Assembly (NCBI RefSeq): GCF_000002515.2
Contig: NC_006042.1
Span: 1,426,001 to 1,490,000, forward strand
Direction of reading: 5' to 3'
DNA: 64,000 nt
From: Kluyveromyces lactis
Taxonomy: Eukaryota > Ascomycota > Saccharomycetes > Saccharomycetales > Saccharomycetaceae
The notes under the pieces are model-generated. The model did no database searches. It was not told the origin of the DNA and was given only the letters and a program-made list of their open reading frames with translations. Of the stretch, positions 20,244 through 31,086 are shown piece by piece. The translations under genes and the position numbers were made by a program. Position 1 is the first letter of the stretch. Each line of letters opens with the position of its first letter.

Positions 20244-20251
20244 TATTTACA
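20244..20251 (-). promoter_or_regulatory. Puf3 binding site (TGTAAATA) in the COX17 3' UTR
   Basis: On the minus strand the sequence reads CCTGTAAATA, an exact Puf3 consensus including the C at position -2 that Puf3 prefers. It starts 120 nt after the COX17 stop codon, inside the expected 3' UTR. COX17 is the classic Puf3 target in S. cerevisiae, and PUF3 itself is in this window. Confidence 0.8.
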
Positions 20252-20370
20252 GGAATGAGGATGGGGTAGTCGAAAACCTTCCAAACCTTCCAAACATTGA
20301 TATATGTATAAATATTCTTCTCTTCGCAAAGTTTCGTCATAATGGGTCAGCTGCCATTGTCGCATTAGAT

Positions 20371-20565
20371 TCAAACTTCAAAGCCATATCCCTTCATACA
20401 GGTCTTATACTTAGCGATCAACTCATCGCACTTACCGGATTCTTGGCCATTAAATAGAAGACATTCGTCTCTAGCTTCCTTTTCTGGCTTGCAAACACAG
20501 CATGGCTTTGGCTTAGTAGCCTCTGTCTCTGTCTTAACTGGAGCAGTGTTGGTCTCTTGTGGCAT
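20371..20565 (-). CDS. COX17: Cox17, copper chaperone of cytochrome c oxidase
   Basis: A 64-residue protein (69 in S. cerevisiae) that carries Cu(I) in the mitochondrial intermembrane space to Sco1 and Cox11. After a hydrophilic N-terminus comes the copper-binding KPCCVC-type motif (Cys22, Cys23, Cys25) and the twin CX9C motif (Cys25-Cys35 and Cys46-Cys56) that drives import and oxidative folding through Mia40. The C-terminus is KYKTCMKGYGFEV. Start ATG at 20565-20563. A Puf3 site follows in the 3' UTR, and a Reb1 motif lies about 210 bp upstream. Confidence 0.97.
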   Translation of the reverse strand: MPQETNTAPVKTETEATKPKPCCVCKPEKEARDECLLFNGQESGKCDELIAKYKTCMKGYGFEV

Positions 20566-20772
20566 TGTTTCTATAGAGTTTTGCTGTTGGGATGTGTCTG
20601 GATATTGAACTGAAAGGTATCAGGTTAAATGGTGACAGATTAAAGGGCTGGTTTCAATAACTTACCTACAATTCTTTACAAACCATCGACATGTTAGTTG
20701 TATTACTAAATCCTGTGAGAAGCTTCTCAGTAGTTACCTTTTTGAACTTTTAACATTCAGTGTCTGATTTCA

Positions 20773-20780
20773 TTACCCGG
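20773..20780 (+). promoter_or_regulatory. Reb1 site (TTACCCGG) in the COX17/CYR1 promoter
   Basis: Exact match to the Reb1 consensus, a general regulatory factor that clears nucleosomes from promoters. It lies 208 bp upstream of COX17. Confidence 0.6.
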
Positions 20781-20995
20781 ATAATGCTCATGTGACTTGT
20801 CCGATTGATTATCTAATCCGCCATATATGGTAAAAATGTTCGAACGAAGAGTCCATATGGAGAGCTGCTGGAAGTTGAATTACAGGCTCGATAGAGTTCT
20901 CCTAGAGATAAATAAGAAGTTGGTACATTGTATAGAATATCAAAACCACCAGATCAGCTTTCAATTTCAACTGATTGCTGAGTTTGCAATATCAG

Positions 20996-21002
20996 TCACG
21001 TG
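20996..21002. promoter_or_regulatory. Cbf1-type E-box (TCACGTG) between COX17 and CYR1
   Basis: A second TCACGTG, midway between COX17 and CYR1. Cbf1 also acts at respiratory gene promoters in yeasts, so either gene could be the target. Confidence 0.4.
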
Positions 21003-21748
21003 GTAATTTTATATCTCCTATCACCTCTCTTATACTCTTCATCCTTAACTTAGGGCAGTAAAATGAAAAGCGGACAGTAGGTTCAGTTTGAACATGAGGT
21101 CTCATTAAAGCTAGCAGCTGGATCCCTCACATTGCAGCATTACCGTTCCACGTATGATGATGTCAAAGCTTCCCTTTTTGTTAAGGGGAGACTTTGCACG
21201 TTGGAAACGAAAATTTCTCACTGAATTGATGGAGAGCTGAAAAAAATGTGAAATAACAAAATGTGCAAAATATAATGTTTGATACGGACATACTGATGCA
21301 CTAGATTGGAAATTCAGGTGCATAGTAAAACCCTACTTCACTCTGGTATTGTCATAACCCAAGTGCTCATTGAAATATAGTGTTACAACGATTCAATTGT
21401 GTTATCGTGTTTACGCTGGTGTTGAAAAAACCAAGTACGTTGATCATTTTGCGTTCTTAGTTAATCACTGGTTTTTATCAGACTTTGATTTGACACTATT
21501 TGTAATTAAAGACAATAATATATCTTCAACAGCAATTTGTAATTTTAATTTCTGTTGACAAAAACACAATCGATTATAGTCTCACTTCATTTTGGCATAA
21601 TCTTTGTCAGAAGTTGGATAATAATCATTTTCCTTATAATAATCTGTCCTGTTTGGATTCTTAAGTGCTGGTTTATGGGTACTTGTATTCATTTGTAAAT
21701 TCAACCACTCAAGACAAACCACAGTGCGAGAGAAAGAAGAGGTCAACT

Positions 21749-24700
21749 ATGAATCCACAACCGAAAGAAACTAATCGAAGCTCCATCTCCTCGGGAGCAA
21801 GAAACAGTGCTGGCAGTGCTTCTTCAAATAACAGTATCTCAAGTAAAAATAGCGGTAGGGAGTTACAACCACGAAGCGATACCGATAGCGAATGGCAAGA
21901 CGTTGGTATGCCCACTTTTAAAGAGGACTATTCCATAGATGCAATTACGAAGAAGGTGAAACCTGGGAAAAAGGGTTTCCATTCTGCTATAGTTCGTGAT
22001 GCTGGATCATTCGCGCACAATCCTCAACCACCTTTGGCAAAACCGGTGAAACCCACTTTTGAAAGGTCCCGGACTGCAAACCTGACCGCAACTTCATCAA
22101 GAGGTAACCTGCCGCTACTTTCGCGCACTTCCAGTACGCTGTCAGTATCAACAGCTACTTCACATGGACATAAAGGAACTACCAAACCGTCACGTGCAAC
22201 TAATTTCTTCAAGAAACTTACCAGCAGGAAATCATCTCTGGCAAGCCAAGGAGGGCCTCCAGATTCAGATAATCAAATAAGCCAAGGTGGCAGAGTGTCG
22301 GCTTCAGATGGTGAACAGCAGTCACCCTTTCATCAACAGTCTCTGCAACAGCAAGTTCCCACTAACGCTTTGCGGAGAAAGATGAGCACATTCATACATG
22401 GTTCTTCAACCATGTCTGCGGCGTCTACTTTGACATCCGCAAATGCTCCTCATATGAAACACTCTGGGTCTAAGGGCAGCTCCCTGTTACATTCAGGTAA
22501 CGAAGCCAGCAATGGTTCAAATTTAAGCGGTGGGAATGCGACAAGTGGCGTTTCGAACCAACAACATGGAGTAAGTTCTGCAGGCAGAAGTATTGACACA
22601 GACCTGTCAAGAAGAAATTCAGGGACCTCATTTGATGCTTCTAAATTATCAGCCGCTAAAGAAATATTTGGTGTTGACCTAGATTTAGACAAACTTTCTG
22701 ATATGACGGATGTCGTCGTTACTTCTAATGCACCCTCCGCAGAAACTACGGACAAAGTTCCACCAAAATCACCTAATGCGTCACAAGATACCAAGGATGC
22801 TACACTTGCGCTACGGAAACAATGGACTGCTCCAGAATCCTGGGATGTTGATGAGACGGTCGGTCTTGATGTTAACAAAATTAAAGAAAGACATAAGATG
22901 TCAAAGGCCAATCGACATAGAGGGAAAAACCGCAAAAGGTACAGCAAATCACAAGGAAAACATACCAAGGGGTCTGTTCCAAAAAATGTCATTGCGAAAG
23001 ATACTTCGGAGCCAGTAATTCCTCATGTACACCATCATGACTTTGAAGAAGACGCATTGTCACCGCGCACTTCTCCTCCTAACAGAGGATCGAATGACGA
23101 ATCGGGACTGCATTTATCAGAAACGAAAAGCTCCGAATGCGATCTTTGTTTCACAATTTCTCCCAACGGCGACGAAGACTCAGACATTTCCATTGAAACC
23201 CAATCAGAAAGCCTAGACGATATAACTTCTGCTAAGACGCAATCTCGACCAGGTTCGCCTCTATCACAAAAAAATATCGAACAATATACAGAACTAGATG
23301 GAGAAACCGAATACGAAGAACATATGCTTGAGAAGTATTATAGTGATCTTTCGGATATTGACCAAACCAAAAAATATGCTATTAGAATCTTCAATGTCGA
23401 TGATACTTTCACAACCCTTTCATGTCGTCCAAATACATCTGTGGCCGAACTTATACCACAAATAAAGAAAAAGTTTAATATTCAACAGGGGAATTTCCAG
23501 TTGTCGTTGAAGGTTGGTAAACTATCTAAGATTTTACGACCAACTGCAAATCCAATCCTCATCCAGATCAAGTTATTACTATTGAATGGTTACAAGAAGA
23601 GTGATCCGCTCCATATTTTGGGGCTCGAAGATGTCAGCTTTGTTTTTAGTTTCAAATTCCACCCGGTGACCACTTCCCAATTAACAATAGAACAACAACA
23701 GAGGCTCTCGAAGGGTGACTTCATTCATGTTGACTTGAGAAACATGGACTTAACTACACCTCCTATCATTTTTTATCAGCATACTTCTGAAATCGAGAGT
23801 TTGGATGTTTCTAATAACGCTAATATCTTTTTACCTATCGATTTCATTGAAAGTGCCGTTAAGCTATCCAGTTTGAGAATGGTTAATGTCAGGGCATCTA
23901 GGTTCCCAGCCAACATTACACAGGCTTATGATTTAGTTTCCTTGGACCTAGAGAGAAACTTTATCAAAAGGGTACCGGAATCCATCTCCAAGTTGTCCAA
24001 TCTTACTATTTTGAACCTTCAATGTAACCAGTTAGACAGACTTCCATCTGGATTTAAGAATCTCAAGAACTTGCAGTTGTTGGATATCTCCTCCAATGCA
24101 TTTACGGCGTACCCCGAAGTTATCAATAGGTGTACAAACTTATTACAGGTTGATCTTTCATACAATAAGATAAATTCACTTCCACTTTCCATCAACGAAC
24201 TAAGTAAGTTGGCGAAGATGAACCTATCCAACAATAAAATTCAAGCTGTTCCCGATTTGTCAGGTATGGCAAACCTACGGACTCTCAATCTAAAAAACAA
24301 TAGAATTGCCACTATCAAATCAAACGCCCCAAATTTGCAGAATTTATTCTTAACCTCAAACAGAATTTCCGTTTGGGAAGATTCACTACCTAAACTAAGA
24401 AGCTGCGATTTGACAGAAAATCCTGTTACTTCGTTCGACTATAGAGGTAATGTGTTATCTAACCTTACAAGTTTATCTCTAAACAAGGCAAAACTATCCA
24501 GTTTACCTATCGATTTTTTGAAAACTTTAGAAAAGCTTGAGAAGCTTGAATTAAATGACAATAACTTAACAAGTTTACCTGCGGAAATCAAGTACTCAAA
24601 AAAACTAATTCATTTTTCTGCCGCCAACAACAAGTTGGATAGTATTCCGGAAGAAATAGGAGAACTCTCCAATCTTAAATCACTTGATTTACATTGTAAT

Positions 24701-27451
24701 AATATTAGAGAATTACCCATTTCAATTGTAAATTTAGAGCTAACAACATTAAATTTCTCCTCTAATTTACTTGGCTACAACCCCGGATTAGAGGACTATG
24801 AAAATACCCCTTTATCAAAATCATTACTATTTCTCAATACTGCTGACAACAATCTCAATAATGAGATGCTTCCTTTATTCAACTTCAACACTAGCTTGAA
24901 GATAATCAATCTTTCTTATAATGATATTTCTGATATTTCTGCATTAAACCTACCATCGTTGACAGAGTTGTATCTATCCGGCAATGCTATCACCAGCTTG
25001 CCCGGTGAAGTGTTCCAAAGAATGAAGAATTTGAAGGTGATAATGTTAAATGGTAATAAGCTGATGTCACTACCATCGGAGCTCTCTCAACTTTCGAATT
25101 TGACAGTTCTAGATGTTGGTTCAAATCAATTAAAATACAATATCTCAAACTACCATTATGATTGGAACTGGATGAATAATTTGAACCTAAAATATTTGAA
25201 CTTTTCTGGGAATAAAAGGTTCGAAATAAAGTCAATGATTGGCCCTGATACTAAAACAGATTTGTCCGACTTGACAATCTTAAAACAGTTAAAAATTTTG
25301 GGGTTGATGGATGTTACAATGAAAACCTCCAAGGTTCCTGACGATGGTGTCAACTTTCGTCTAAGAACTACCGGATCCATGATTAATGGTATGAAGTATG
25401 GTGTTGCTGATACTTTGGGTAAAAAGAGCTCCGTGTCAACTAGAGATATCAAGTACGAAAGATTTAGAGGCAAGGATGATGAGTGCTTGTTCTGTCTTTA
25501 CGATAGTGTGAATGAAAACGCCTCTTCTGGTCATAAAATCTCACAAATCATCAGAGACATATACGATAAGATTTTAACAAGAGCTTTGGAAAAATATGGA
25601 GACGATACTGACGAAAACATAAGGACAGCATTGCGGTTCAGTTTCTTACAGCTTAACAAAGAAATTAACGGGATGTTGGTGTCTGTTGAAAATGGCCTGA
25701 ACAAATCTGAATTAACTACCGTTGATTTGCTCAGTGGTGCATCTGCAACAGTCGTATTTTTCAAAGGCAAGTCAGTGTATACAGCGAACATTGGTAACAT
25801 CGGAGCTATTCTAGCGAAAAATAATGGTGATTACGAGGTTTTGACTAGGTTGCATGTTCCTACTAAGAGAGATGAATATGAAAGAATAAGAATTGCAGGC
25901 GGTTATGTCAATAGTGAAAAATTAGATGGTGTTTCTGAAGTTTCTAGAGCCGTAGGATTCTTCGATTTACTGCCTCATATTCATGCATCTCCAGATATTT
26001 CGGATTTCAAGTTGACCTTCTCAGATCAGATGATAATTATTGCATCACATAATCTTTGGAATTATATCGGTTATGAAATTGCATCTGATATTGCTCGTGA
26101 GAATGGCTCAGAACCTATGCTGGCTGCGGAAAAGTTGAAAGACTATGCCATAACTTATGGCTGTACTGATAAATTGACAGTTGTCTGTATAAGTGTGGAA
26201 AAGGGTGCTACTGAAACGAATAGATTCAATATAAGCAAAAAAGATTTGTTATCGAGAAAAACTGCATTTGAAGATAGTTCTCTCAGAAGGCTTCAACCTG
26301 AGATCCCCCCTCCCACAGGTAATGTTGCCATTGTTTTCACCGATATAAAGAATTCCACTTTCATTTGGGAATTATTCCCTGATGCGATGAGAACCGCTAT
26401 CAAAACACATAACGAAATAATGCGTAGACAACTACGTATTTTTGGTGGTTATGAGGTGAAGACTGAAGGTGATGCATTCATGGTAGCATTCCCAACACCT
26501 ACGAGTGCTTTGGTCTGGTGTTTAAGTGTTCAATTGAAACTTTTGGAGGCTGAATGGCCGGGTGAGATAACATCTATCAGGGACGGTTGTTTGATCACGG
26601 ACACTAGCGGCAACAAAATTTATCAAGGTCTTTCAGTGCGTATGGGTATCCACTGGGGTTGTCCTGTGCCAGAAGTCGATGTTGTTACCAAGAGAATGGA
26701 TTATCTAGGCCCTGTTGTGAATAAAGCTGCAAGAGTCTCTGGTATTGCTGATGGAGGACAGGTCATGCTCAGTAATGATTTTATGGTAGAGTTTAAGAAG
26801 ATTTTAAGCTACCACCAGCAAGTCACTGAAGATAATATTCCGCTCGCAAAAGCCTACGGGGAAGACATTGTGGGTGAAATTTTAGAACGAGAAATACACA
26901 TATTATCGTCTATAGGATGGATGTTCGTCGAGCTTGGTGAACAAACGTTGAAAGGGTTGGAAACTAAAGAACTTGTCACCATAGCATATCCTAAATCACT
27001 TCAAGCGAGACACACTTTGGCAACACAAGATCAGAATAACAGTGTTATTTCAGATGATTTTCTATTCCAAATTAGATCAGTGTCCAATAGATTGGAGACT
27101 GTCCTCTCCTCAGTCCAAGGTGGTCTTATCGGGCTGGAAAATTCTGCCAATGGACGATATACTACCTTTGATAGTAATACCAAACAGGCCGTTATGAAAA
27201 ACTCGTCCGAAGCAGATCTTCTTGCATTCCTTGACCATTTAATCACCCGAATTGAATCGTCAGTCGTCTTAATGAACTTACGCCAACAGGTCCAGGGTGG
27301 TTTAACCATATACAAATCTGGTGATGCAATGAAACAGAAATCAATCTTCCAATTGCTGGATGACCTTCTAGCCAGAAACCAATTATACATAGAAAACAGC
27401 CATAATGACGAGAGCGAGCAACAAAGCTTCAAATCTTTTCCGGAGGAGTAG
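21749..27451 (+). CDS. CYR1: Adenylate cyclase (Cyr1/Cdc35)
   Basis: The 1900-residue enzyme makes cAMP from ATP in the Ras-PKA nutrient pathway, at the plasma membrane and endomembranes. The first ATG in frame is 21749 ([10 protein letters not shown]); 28 open codons before it lack an ATG. Domain order is complete for fungal cyclases: S/N-rich N-terminus (1-~535), Ras-associating domain (~540-625, [18 protein letters not shown]), about 20 leucine-rich repeats (~680-1150), a PP2C-like domain (~1230-1485), and the class III catalytic domain (~1520-1745). The catalytic domain carries the metal-binding Asp in [12 protein letters not shown] plus [16 protein letters not shown] and RMGIHWG. The last ~150 residues are the region that binds cyclase-associated protein Srv2. 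S. cerevisiae Cyr1 is 2026 residues. SYS1 converges on it, as in S. cerevisiae. Confidence 0.97.
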   Translation: MNPQPKETNRSSISSGARNSAGSASSNNSISSKNSGRELQPRSDTDSEWQDVGMPTFKEDYSIDAITKKVKPGKKGFHSAIVRDAGSFAHNPQPPLAKPVKPTFERSRTANLTATSSRGNLPLLSRTSSTLSVSTATSHGHKGTTKPSRATNFFKKLTSRKSSLASQGGPPDSDNQISQGGRVSASDGEQQSPFHQQSLQQQVPTNALRRKMSTFIHGSSTMSAASTLTSANAPHMKHSGSKGSSLLHSGNEASNGSNLSGGNATSGVSNQQHGVSSAGRSIDTDLSRRNSGTSFDASKLSAAKEIFGVDLDLDKLSDMTDVVVTSNAPSAETTDKVPPKSPNASQDTKDATLALRKQWTAPESWDVDETVGLDVNKIKERHKMSKANRHRGKNRKRYSKSQGKHTKGSVPKNVIAKDTSEPVIPHVHHHDFEEDALSPRTSPPNRGSNDESGLHLSETKSSECDLCFTISPNGDEDSDISIETQSESLDDITSAKTQSRPGSPLSQKNIEQYTELDGETEYEEHMLEKYYSDLSDIDQTKKYAIRIFNVDDTFTTLSCRPNTSVAELIPQIKKKFNIQQGNFQLSLKVGKLSKILRPTANPILIQIKLLLLNGYKKSDPLHILGLEDVSFVFSFKFHPVTTSQLTIEQQQRLSKGDFIHVDLRNMDLTTPPIIFYQHTSEIESLDVSNNANIFLPIDFIESAVKLSSLRMVNVRASRFPANITQAYDLVSLDLERNFIKRVPESISKLSNLTILNLQCNQLDRLPSGFKNLKNLQLLDISSNAFTAYPEVINRCTNLLQVDLSYNKINSLPLSINELSKLAKMNLSNNKIQAVPDLSGMANLRTLNLKNNRIATIKSNAPNLQNLFLTSNRISVWEDSLPKLRSCDLTENPVTSFDYRGNVLSNLTSLSLNKAKLSSLPIDFLKTLEKLEKLELNDNNLTSLPAEIKYSKKLIHFSAANNKLDSIPEEIGELSNLKSLDLHCNNIRELPISIVNLELTTLNFSSNLLGYNPGLEDYENTPLSKSLLFLNTADNNLNNEMLPLFNFNTSLKIINLSYNDISDISALNLPSLTELYLSGNAITSLPGEVFQRMKNLKVIMLNGNKLMSLPSELSQLSNLTVLDVGSNQLKYNISNYHYDWNWMNNLNLKYLNFSGNKRFEIKSMIGPDTKTDLSDLTILKQLKILGLMDVTMKTSKVPDDGVNFRLRTTGSMINGMKYGVADTLGKKSSVSTRDIKYERFRGKDDECLFCLYDSVNENASSGHKISQIIRDIYDKILTRALEKYGDDTDENIRTALRFSFLQLNKEINGMLVSVENGLNKSELTTVDLLSGASATVVFFKGKSVYTANIGNIGAILAKNNGDYEVLTRLHVPTKRDEYERIRIAGGYVNSEKLDGVSEVSRAVGFFDLLPHIHASPDISDFKLTFSDQMIIIASHNLWNYIGYEIASDIARENGSEPMLAAEKLKDYAITYGCTDKLTVVCISVEKGATETNRFNISKKDLLSRKTAFEDSSLRRLQPEIPPPTGNVAIVFTDIKNSTFIWELFPDAMRTAIKTHNEIMRRQLRIFGGYEVKTEGDAFMVAFPTPTSALVWCLSVQLKLLEAEWPGEITSIRDGCLITDTSGNKIYQGLSVRMGIHWGCPVPEVDVVTKRMDYLGPVVNKAARVSGIADGGQVMLSNDFMVEFKKILSYHQQVTEDNIPLAKAYGEDIVGEILEREIHILSSIGWMFVELGEQTLKGLETKELVTIAYPKSLQARHTLATQDQNNSVISDDFLFQIRSVSNRLETVLSSVQGGLIGLENSANGRYTTFDSNTKQAVMKNSSEADLLAFLDHLITRIESSVVLMNLRQQVQGGLTIYKSGDAMKQKSIFQLLDDLLARNQLYIENSHNDESEQQSFKSFPEE

Positions 27452-27581
27452 AGGACTTGATTTCTTTATTGTTACGTCGAAAATGTCTCATGGTTTCGGA
27501 CCCTTTGATTAATTGTCGTGATTTCATCAAGAATAATATAACACATTTCCATTACATAAGTATATAAACATGCAAAACTTT

Positions 27582-28175
27582 TTATTTTTGTGCTTCTAGA
27601 TCTCTAAGTTCGATGCTTTTCCCTGGAACTTGAGAAGCTGGCTGGCTGGCACTGGCAGGTGCAGAATCGTCATCCACCATACCTTCGAAAAATGTGTCTT
27701 TCAACTCTCTCCACCTGGTAATCCAAGTCCCAAGGAAAATCAATATCAGTGTAGACAAAAATTGCAAGATAAACCATGCTAGTGAAGGGAATAGCCCTGT
27801 GTGTGTCCATACTACTACTAGATTTATAGCATGGATTGTAATGGCAAAATCCCACGCGAGTTTACTCCTTCCCACTATGATGGTCAAAAAAAAGACACAA
27901 ATCAAGGAATCAATTAACCAAAGGGCTGATAAAGAAATACCAAAAGAGTTTGAGAAATCAATGTCCTGCCATGTAAACAACCATTGCTTTAGCTTTATTT
28001 CGTACCCACATATTTTCGCCCAGCAATAAAACAAAGTTGATGCAGTGAGATAATAGAACATTTGCAAGAGTATAATCTGAACGATTATTTTACCAGGGGA
28101 CTGAGACTCTTGTTTGAAGATTTCAGTGGGTAATAGTTCTCTCGGAACACGCATGTATCGTCTAAGCGAAGCCAT
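27582..28175 (-). CDS. SYS1: Sys1, Golgi membrane receptor for Arl3
   Basis: A 197-residue (203 in S. cerevisiae) Golgi integral membrane protein. Sys1 binds N-acetylated Arl3 and so recruits Arl1 and GRIP-domain tethers to the trans-Golgi. Four hydrophobic segments are visible, the core being IIVQIILLQMFYYLTASTLF, SLICVFFLTIIVGRSKLAWDFA, INLVVVWTHTGLFPS and FILQFLSTLILIFLGTWITRWRELKDTFF; the last segment with WRELKDTFFEG is a family signature. The C-terminal tail is hydrophilic. Start ATG at 28175-28173. It converges on CYR1 with 130 bp between stops. Confidence 0.93.
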   Translation of the reverse strand: MASLRRYMRVPRELLPTEIFKQESQSPGKIIVQIILLQMFYYLTASTLFYCWAKICGYEIKLKQWLFTWQDIDFSNSFGISLSALWLIDSLICVFFLTIIVGRSKLAWDFAITIHAINLVVVWTHTGLFPSLAWFILQFLSTLILIFLGTWITRWRELKDTFFEGMVDDDSAPASASQPASQVPGKSIELRDLEAQK

Positions 28176-28734
28176 CTCCCTGATTGGTTGAAATGTCTCT
28201 AATCGGTCGCCTTTCTAAAACTGCACTTGGTACAGTTCAATTCTATCAAATATAACTGGTGCGAACAACCAAAAGAATTCACCGAATATTATAGGAGGAA
28301 TGCAATAAGTAACGAAAGAGGACTAACTACTCAATTCTGTCTTTATTTTCAAGTCTCTCAAATCATGTCTCAATCACAACTCATCTTGGATTTAATATGT
28401 TGCTTAGAGATTCCGAACTAGTTTCCATGTTGACAACCAGTGGTTACCCTAACTTGACGATATGTTTTTCCTCAAAAGAAATTTTCCATGTTCAAGCTTT
28501 TCACATCTGGAATGGCGATGAGATGAGCTTGAGATGAGCTACGACAACTAGAATAACTTAGCAGTGAGTACTGTTCATTGTTCCTTATTATAACTTCTAC
28601 AGGTGACATACTATTTATCTAGTGCTATTATTCTTCACTCATTTCTACTTTGCGAGAAAGAATAGAATTCTTGTTGTTCTTTGATTGAGTATTAAGGTAA
28701 GTGGAAAATAAAGAGATATACGGCATTCGTTAAT
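28176..28734. promoter_or_regulatory. Divergent promoter region SYS1/DRS1
   Basis: 559 bp between divergent starts, with the PAC cluster at 28515-28540 (listed separately). A 64-codon open frame at 28227 has no recognisable similarity or context and is not called. Confidence 0.55.
28515..28540. promoter_or_regulatory. PAC motif cluster upstream of DRS1
   Basis: GCGATGAGATGAGC followed three bases later by GAGATGAGCT: one exact PAC element and two related GATGAG units, about 195-220 bp upstream of the DRS1 start. PAC marks ribosome biogenesis promoters, which fits DRS1. Confidence 0.75.
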
Positions 28735-30981
28735 ATGGCTGTTAAGAAGTTTAGATCATTCGATGATTTTGTTCCTACAATTAGTGATAGCGAAGAAGAT
28801 GTTCCAGATTTAGATGCTTCTGATGACGAAATGGAAAAGAAGCCAGTGAAGTCCTCAAAAACTAAGAACAAATCTAAAAAGAAGGCCAAGCAACAACAGG
28901 GATCTCACTTGGACGAAGATGTCCATGAAGATTTGAATCCAGAATTCCAATTCTCCATTGACAGCGGAGAAGTTACCACCAACTTTGCAGGCTGGGATTT
29001 CCAAGGTGATGAGAAGAGTGATGAAGTTGAGAAAAAAGATGTCGATCTAGATGGGATCATTAGAAGAAAAGGTGGTTTGATTATGATGGCTGCTACAGGC
29101 AGTGATGCCGAAGAAAGCCTATCAGAAGAGTCCGAAGAAGAACCAGAAGAAGGAGACGAACCTGGCGAGAGTGATGATGAAGATGAATTAGCTTTGGATG
29201 GGTTCGGTATGGGTGTCAAGAGAAAGGCAACAGAGGAAAATGAAGAAGATGAAGAGGATGAAGAAGAAGAGGATGACGACGAAGATGACGACAAAAAGAC
29301 CGAAATGAGTCAGGCAGATTTAGGTAAGGGAAAAGACGAAGATGAAGACATTGAAGAAGACACTAAAGAAGAAATGGCTGAATTTTATGCTCCAGAAGAG
29401 GAAAGTGCGGATGCTAAAAAGATCGTTCATAAAACTTTCAACAGCTTGTCGTTATCCCGTCCTGTGTTGAAAGGGCTTGGAAGTTTAGGATACACCAGTC
29501 CTTCTCCAATTCAAAGTGCTGCTATTCCTATTGCCCTTCTTGGTAAAGATATCATTGCCGGTGCTGTTACAGGTTCTGGTAAAACAGCTGCTTTTATGAT
29601 TCCTATCATCGAACGTTTGTTGTACAAACCTGCACATATTGCATCAACAAGGGTTGTTGTACTAACTCCAACCCGTGAATTGGCTATTCAAGTGGCTGAT
29701 GTTGGTAAAAATATCGGTAAGTTTGTTAACGGACTAACGTTTGGTTTGGCCGTCGGTGGTTTGAATTTAAGACAACAAGAACAAGCATTGAAGACCAGAC
29801 CTGATATCGTAATTGCCACACCAGGTAGATTTATCGATCATTTAAGAAATTCTGCGAGTTTCAGCGTTGATTCAGTTGAAATCTTGGTCATTGACGAAGC
29901 TGATAGAATGTTAGAAGAAGGTTTCCAAGAGGAACTACAAGAAATCATGTCTCTCATTCCAAGTAAGAGACAAACTCTGTTGTTTTCTGCTACAATGAAC
30001 TCAAAAATTAAGCAATTAATCTCGCTATCTCTAAAGAAGCCTGTTAGGATTATGATTGATCCTCCAAAACAAGCAGCAGATAAATTGACACAGGAGTTCA
30101 TCCGTATACGTAAAAGAGATCATCTCAAACCGGCATTATTATATCAATTGATTAGAAAGTTGGACAATACAAGCCAGAAGAGAATAGTAGTTTTTGTTGC
30201 TAGGAAAGAAACTGCCCATAAACTGAGAATCGTCCTTGGGTTATTGGGTATGCAAGTTGGTGAATTGCATGGTTCGTTAACCCAAGAACAACGTCTACAG
30301 TCTGTTAATAACTTCAAATCCTTACAAGTACCAGTCTTAATCTGTACCGATTTAGCTTCGAGAGGTTTAGATATTCCAAAAATTGAAGTGGTTATCAATT
30401 TCGATATGCCAAAAACTTACGAAATTTACTTACACAGAGTTGGTCGTACTGCCAGAGCGGGTAGAGAAGGTCGTTCAGTAACCTTTGTAGGCGAATCATC
30501 TCAAGATAGAAGTATTGTCAGAAGTGCGATCAGATCAGTGGAAGAAAACGCTGAAAGTGGAAAGGCCTTGAGTAGAAACGTTGACTGGACACAAGTCGAG
30601 CAAGTCAACAGCTTGATTGGAGCAAAGGGTGATGTTGTAGAGGAGATTATTGAAGAAGAAAAGCAAGAGAAAGAGATACTTAGAGCTGAAATGGAACTTC
30701 GCAAAGGTGAAAACATGCTAAAACACAAGGAAGAAATCAGTGCAAGGCCAAGAAGAACCTGGTTTCAATCAGAAGCTGAGAAGAAGAACTCTAAAATGCT
30801 TCAAGTTTTGGCAAAAAACAAAAAGCCAATCAACAGTAAGAAGAGAAAACAGCAAGAAGCATTGGCTGAGAATCCTCGGCTATATAAAAAGACACAAAAA
30901 GATCGTGTCGAATATCAGGAACGTCAATACAGCAAGAAGCAAGCTGCCTACGGAAAGAAGGGAAAGAAGGGTAAGAAATAA
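28735..30981 (+). CDS. DRS1: Drs1, nucleolar DEAD-box RNA helicase
   Basis: A 748-residue ATP-dependent RNA helicase (752 in S. cerevisiae) for 60S subunit assembly and 27S pre-rRNA processing. Residues 1-~230 are highly acidic, including runs of D/E. The helicase core follows: Q motif (GYTSPSPIQ), motif [12 protein letters not shown] (~276), PTRELA, DEAD motif VIDEADRM (~385), SAT (SATMNS), and domain 2 motifs ending [13 protein letters not shown]. The C-terminal tail is basic and lysine-rich (KKGKKGKK), a likely nucleolar signal. Start ATG at 28735. The PAC cluster upstream supports regulation with ribosome genes. It converges on LMO1 with 105 bp between stops, as YLL008W/YLL007C. Confidence 0.97.
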   Translation: MAVKKFRSFDDFVPTISDSEEDVPDLDASDDEMEKKPVKSSKTKNKSKKKAKQQQGSHLDEDVHEDLNPEFQFSIDSGEVTTNFAGWDFQGDEKSDEVEKKDVDLDGIIRRKGGLIMMAATGSDAEESLSEESEEEPEEGDEPGESDDEDELALDGFGMGVKRKATEENEEDEEDEEEEDDDEDDDKKTEMSQADLGKGKDEDEDIEEDTKEEMAEFYAPEEESADAKKIVHKTFNSLSLSRPVLKGLGSLGYTSPSPIQSAAIPIALLGKDIIAGAVTGSGKTAAFMIPIIERLLYKPAHIASTRVVVLTPTRELAIQVADVGKNIGKFVNGLTFGLAVGGLNLRQQEQALKTRPDIVIATPGRFIDHLRNSASFSVDSVEILVIDEADRMLEEGFQEELQEIMSLIPSKRQTLLFSATMNSKIKQLISLSLKKPVRIMIDPPKQAADKLTQEFIRIRKRDHLKPALLYQLIRKLDNTSQKRIVVFVARKETAHKLRIVLGLLGMQVGELHGSLTQEQRLQSVNNFKSLQVPVLICTDLASRGLDIPKIEVVINFDMPKTYEIYLHRVGRTARAGREGRSVTFVGESSQDRSIVRSAIRSVEENAESGKALSRNVDWTQVEQVNSLIGAKGDVVEEIIEEEKQEKEILRAEMELRKGENMLKHKEEISARPRRTWFQSEAEKKNSKMLQVLAKNKKPINSKKRKQQEALAENPRLYKKTQKDRVEYQERQYSKKQAAYGKKGKKGKK

Positions 30982-31086
30982 ATTACTGTCCTATGTTCTT
31001 AGTTTTGGCTTAATTATCAATGCGCATGAAAATTCATTATATACTACATAAACGCAGTTGAGGTGTTATTACATAATCATCAACTC

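Larger units (their letters stand above)
19905..20370 (-). promoter_or_regulatory. MEU1 promoter and COX17 3' region
   Basis: 466 bp between two minus-strand genes. It holds the Cbf1/Met4-type motif at 20082-20088 and the Puf3 site at 20244-20251, both listed separately. A CATGCATGCATGCG alternation lies near 20000. No further gene is supported. Confidence 0.6.
20566..21748. promoter_or_regulatory. Divergent promoter region COX17/CYR1
   Basis: 1.18 kb between divergent starts. It contains a Reb1 core TTACCCGG (20773-20780), an E-box GTCACGTGG (20996-21002) and general AT-rich sequence. The CYR1 leader region has short out-of-frame ATGs, for example at 21674. No gene is supported. Confidence 0.45.

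Noticed and set aside
28227-28421. 64-codon frame between SYS1 and DRS1, considered as COX16 (the S. cerevisiae neighbour of SYS1)
   Set aside because: The translation has no membrane helix and no resemblance to Cox16; it lies in the DRS1 promoter.
28905-29294. 129-codon serine-rich frame on the minus strand
   Set aside because: It is the antisense of the acidic D/E-rich N-terminus of DRS1.
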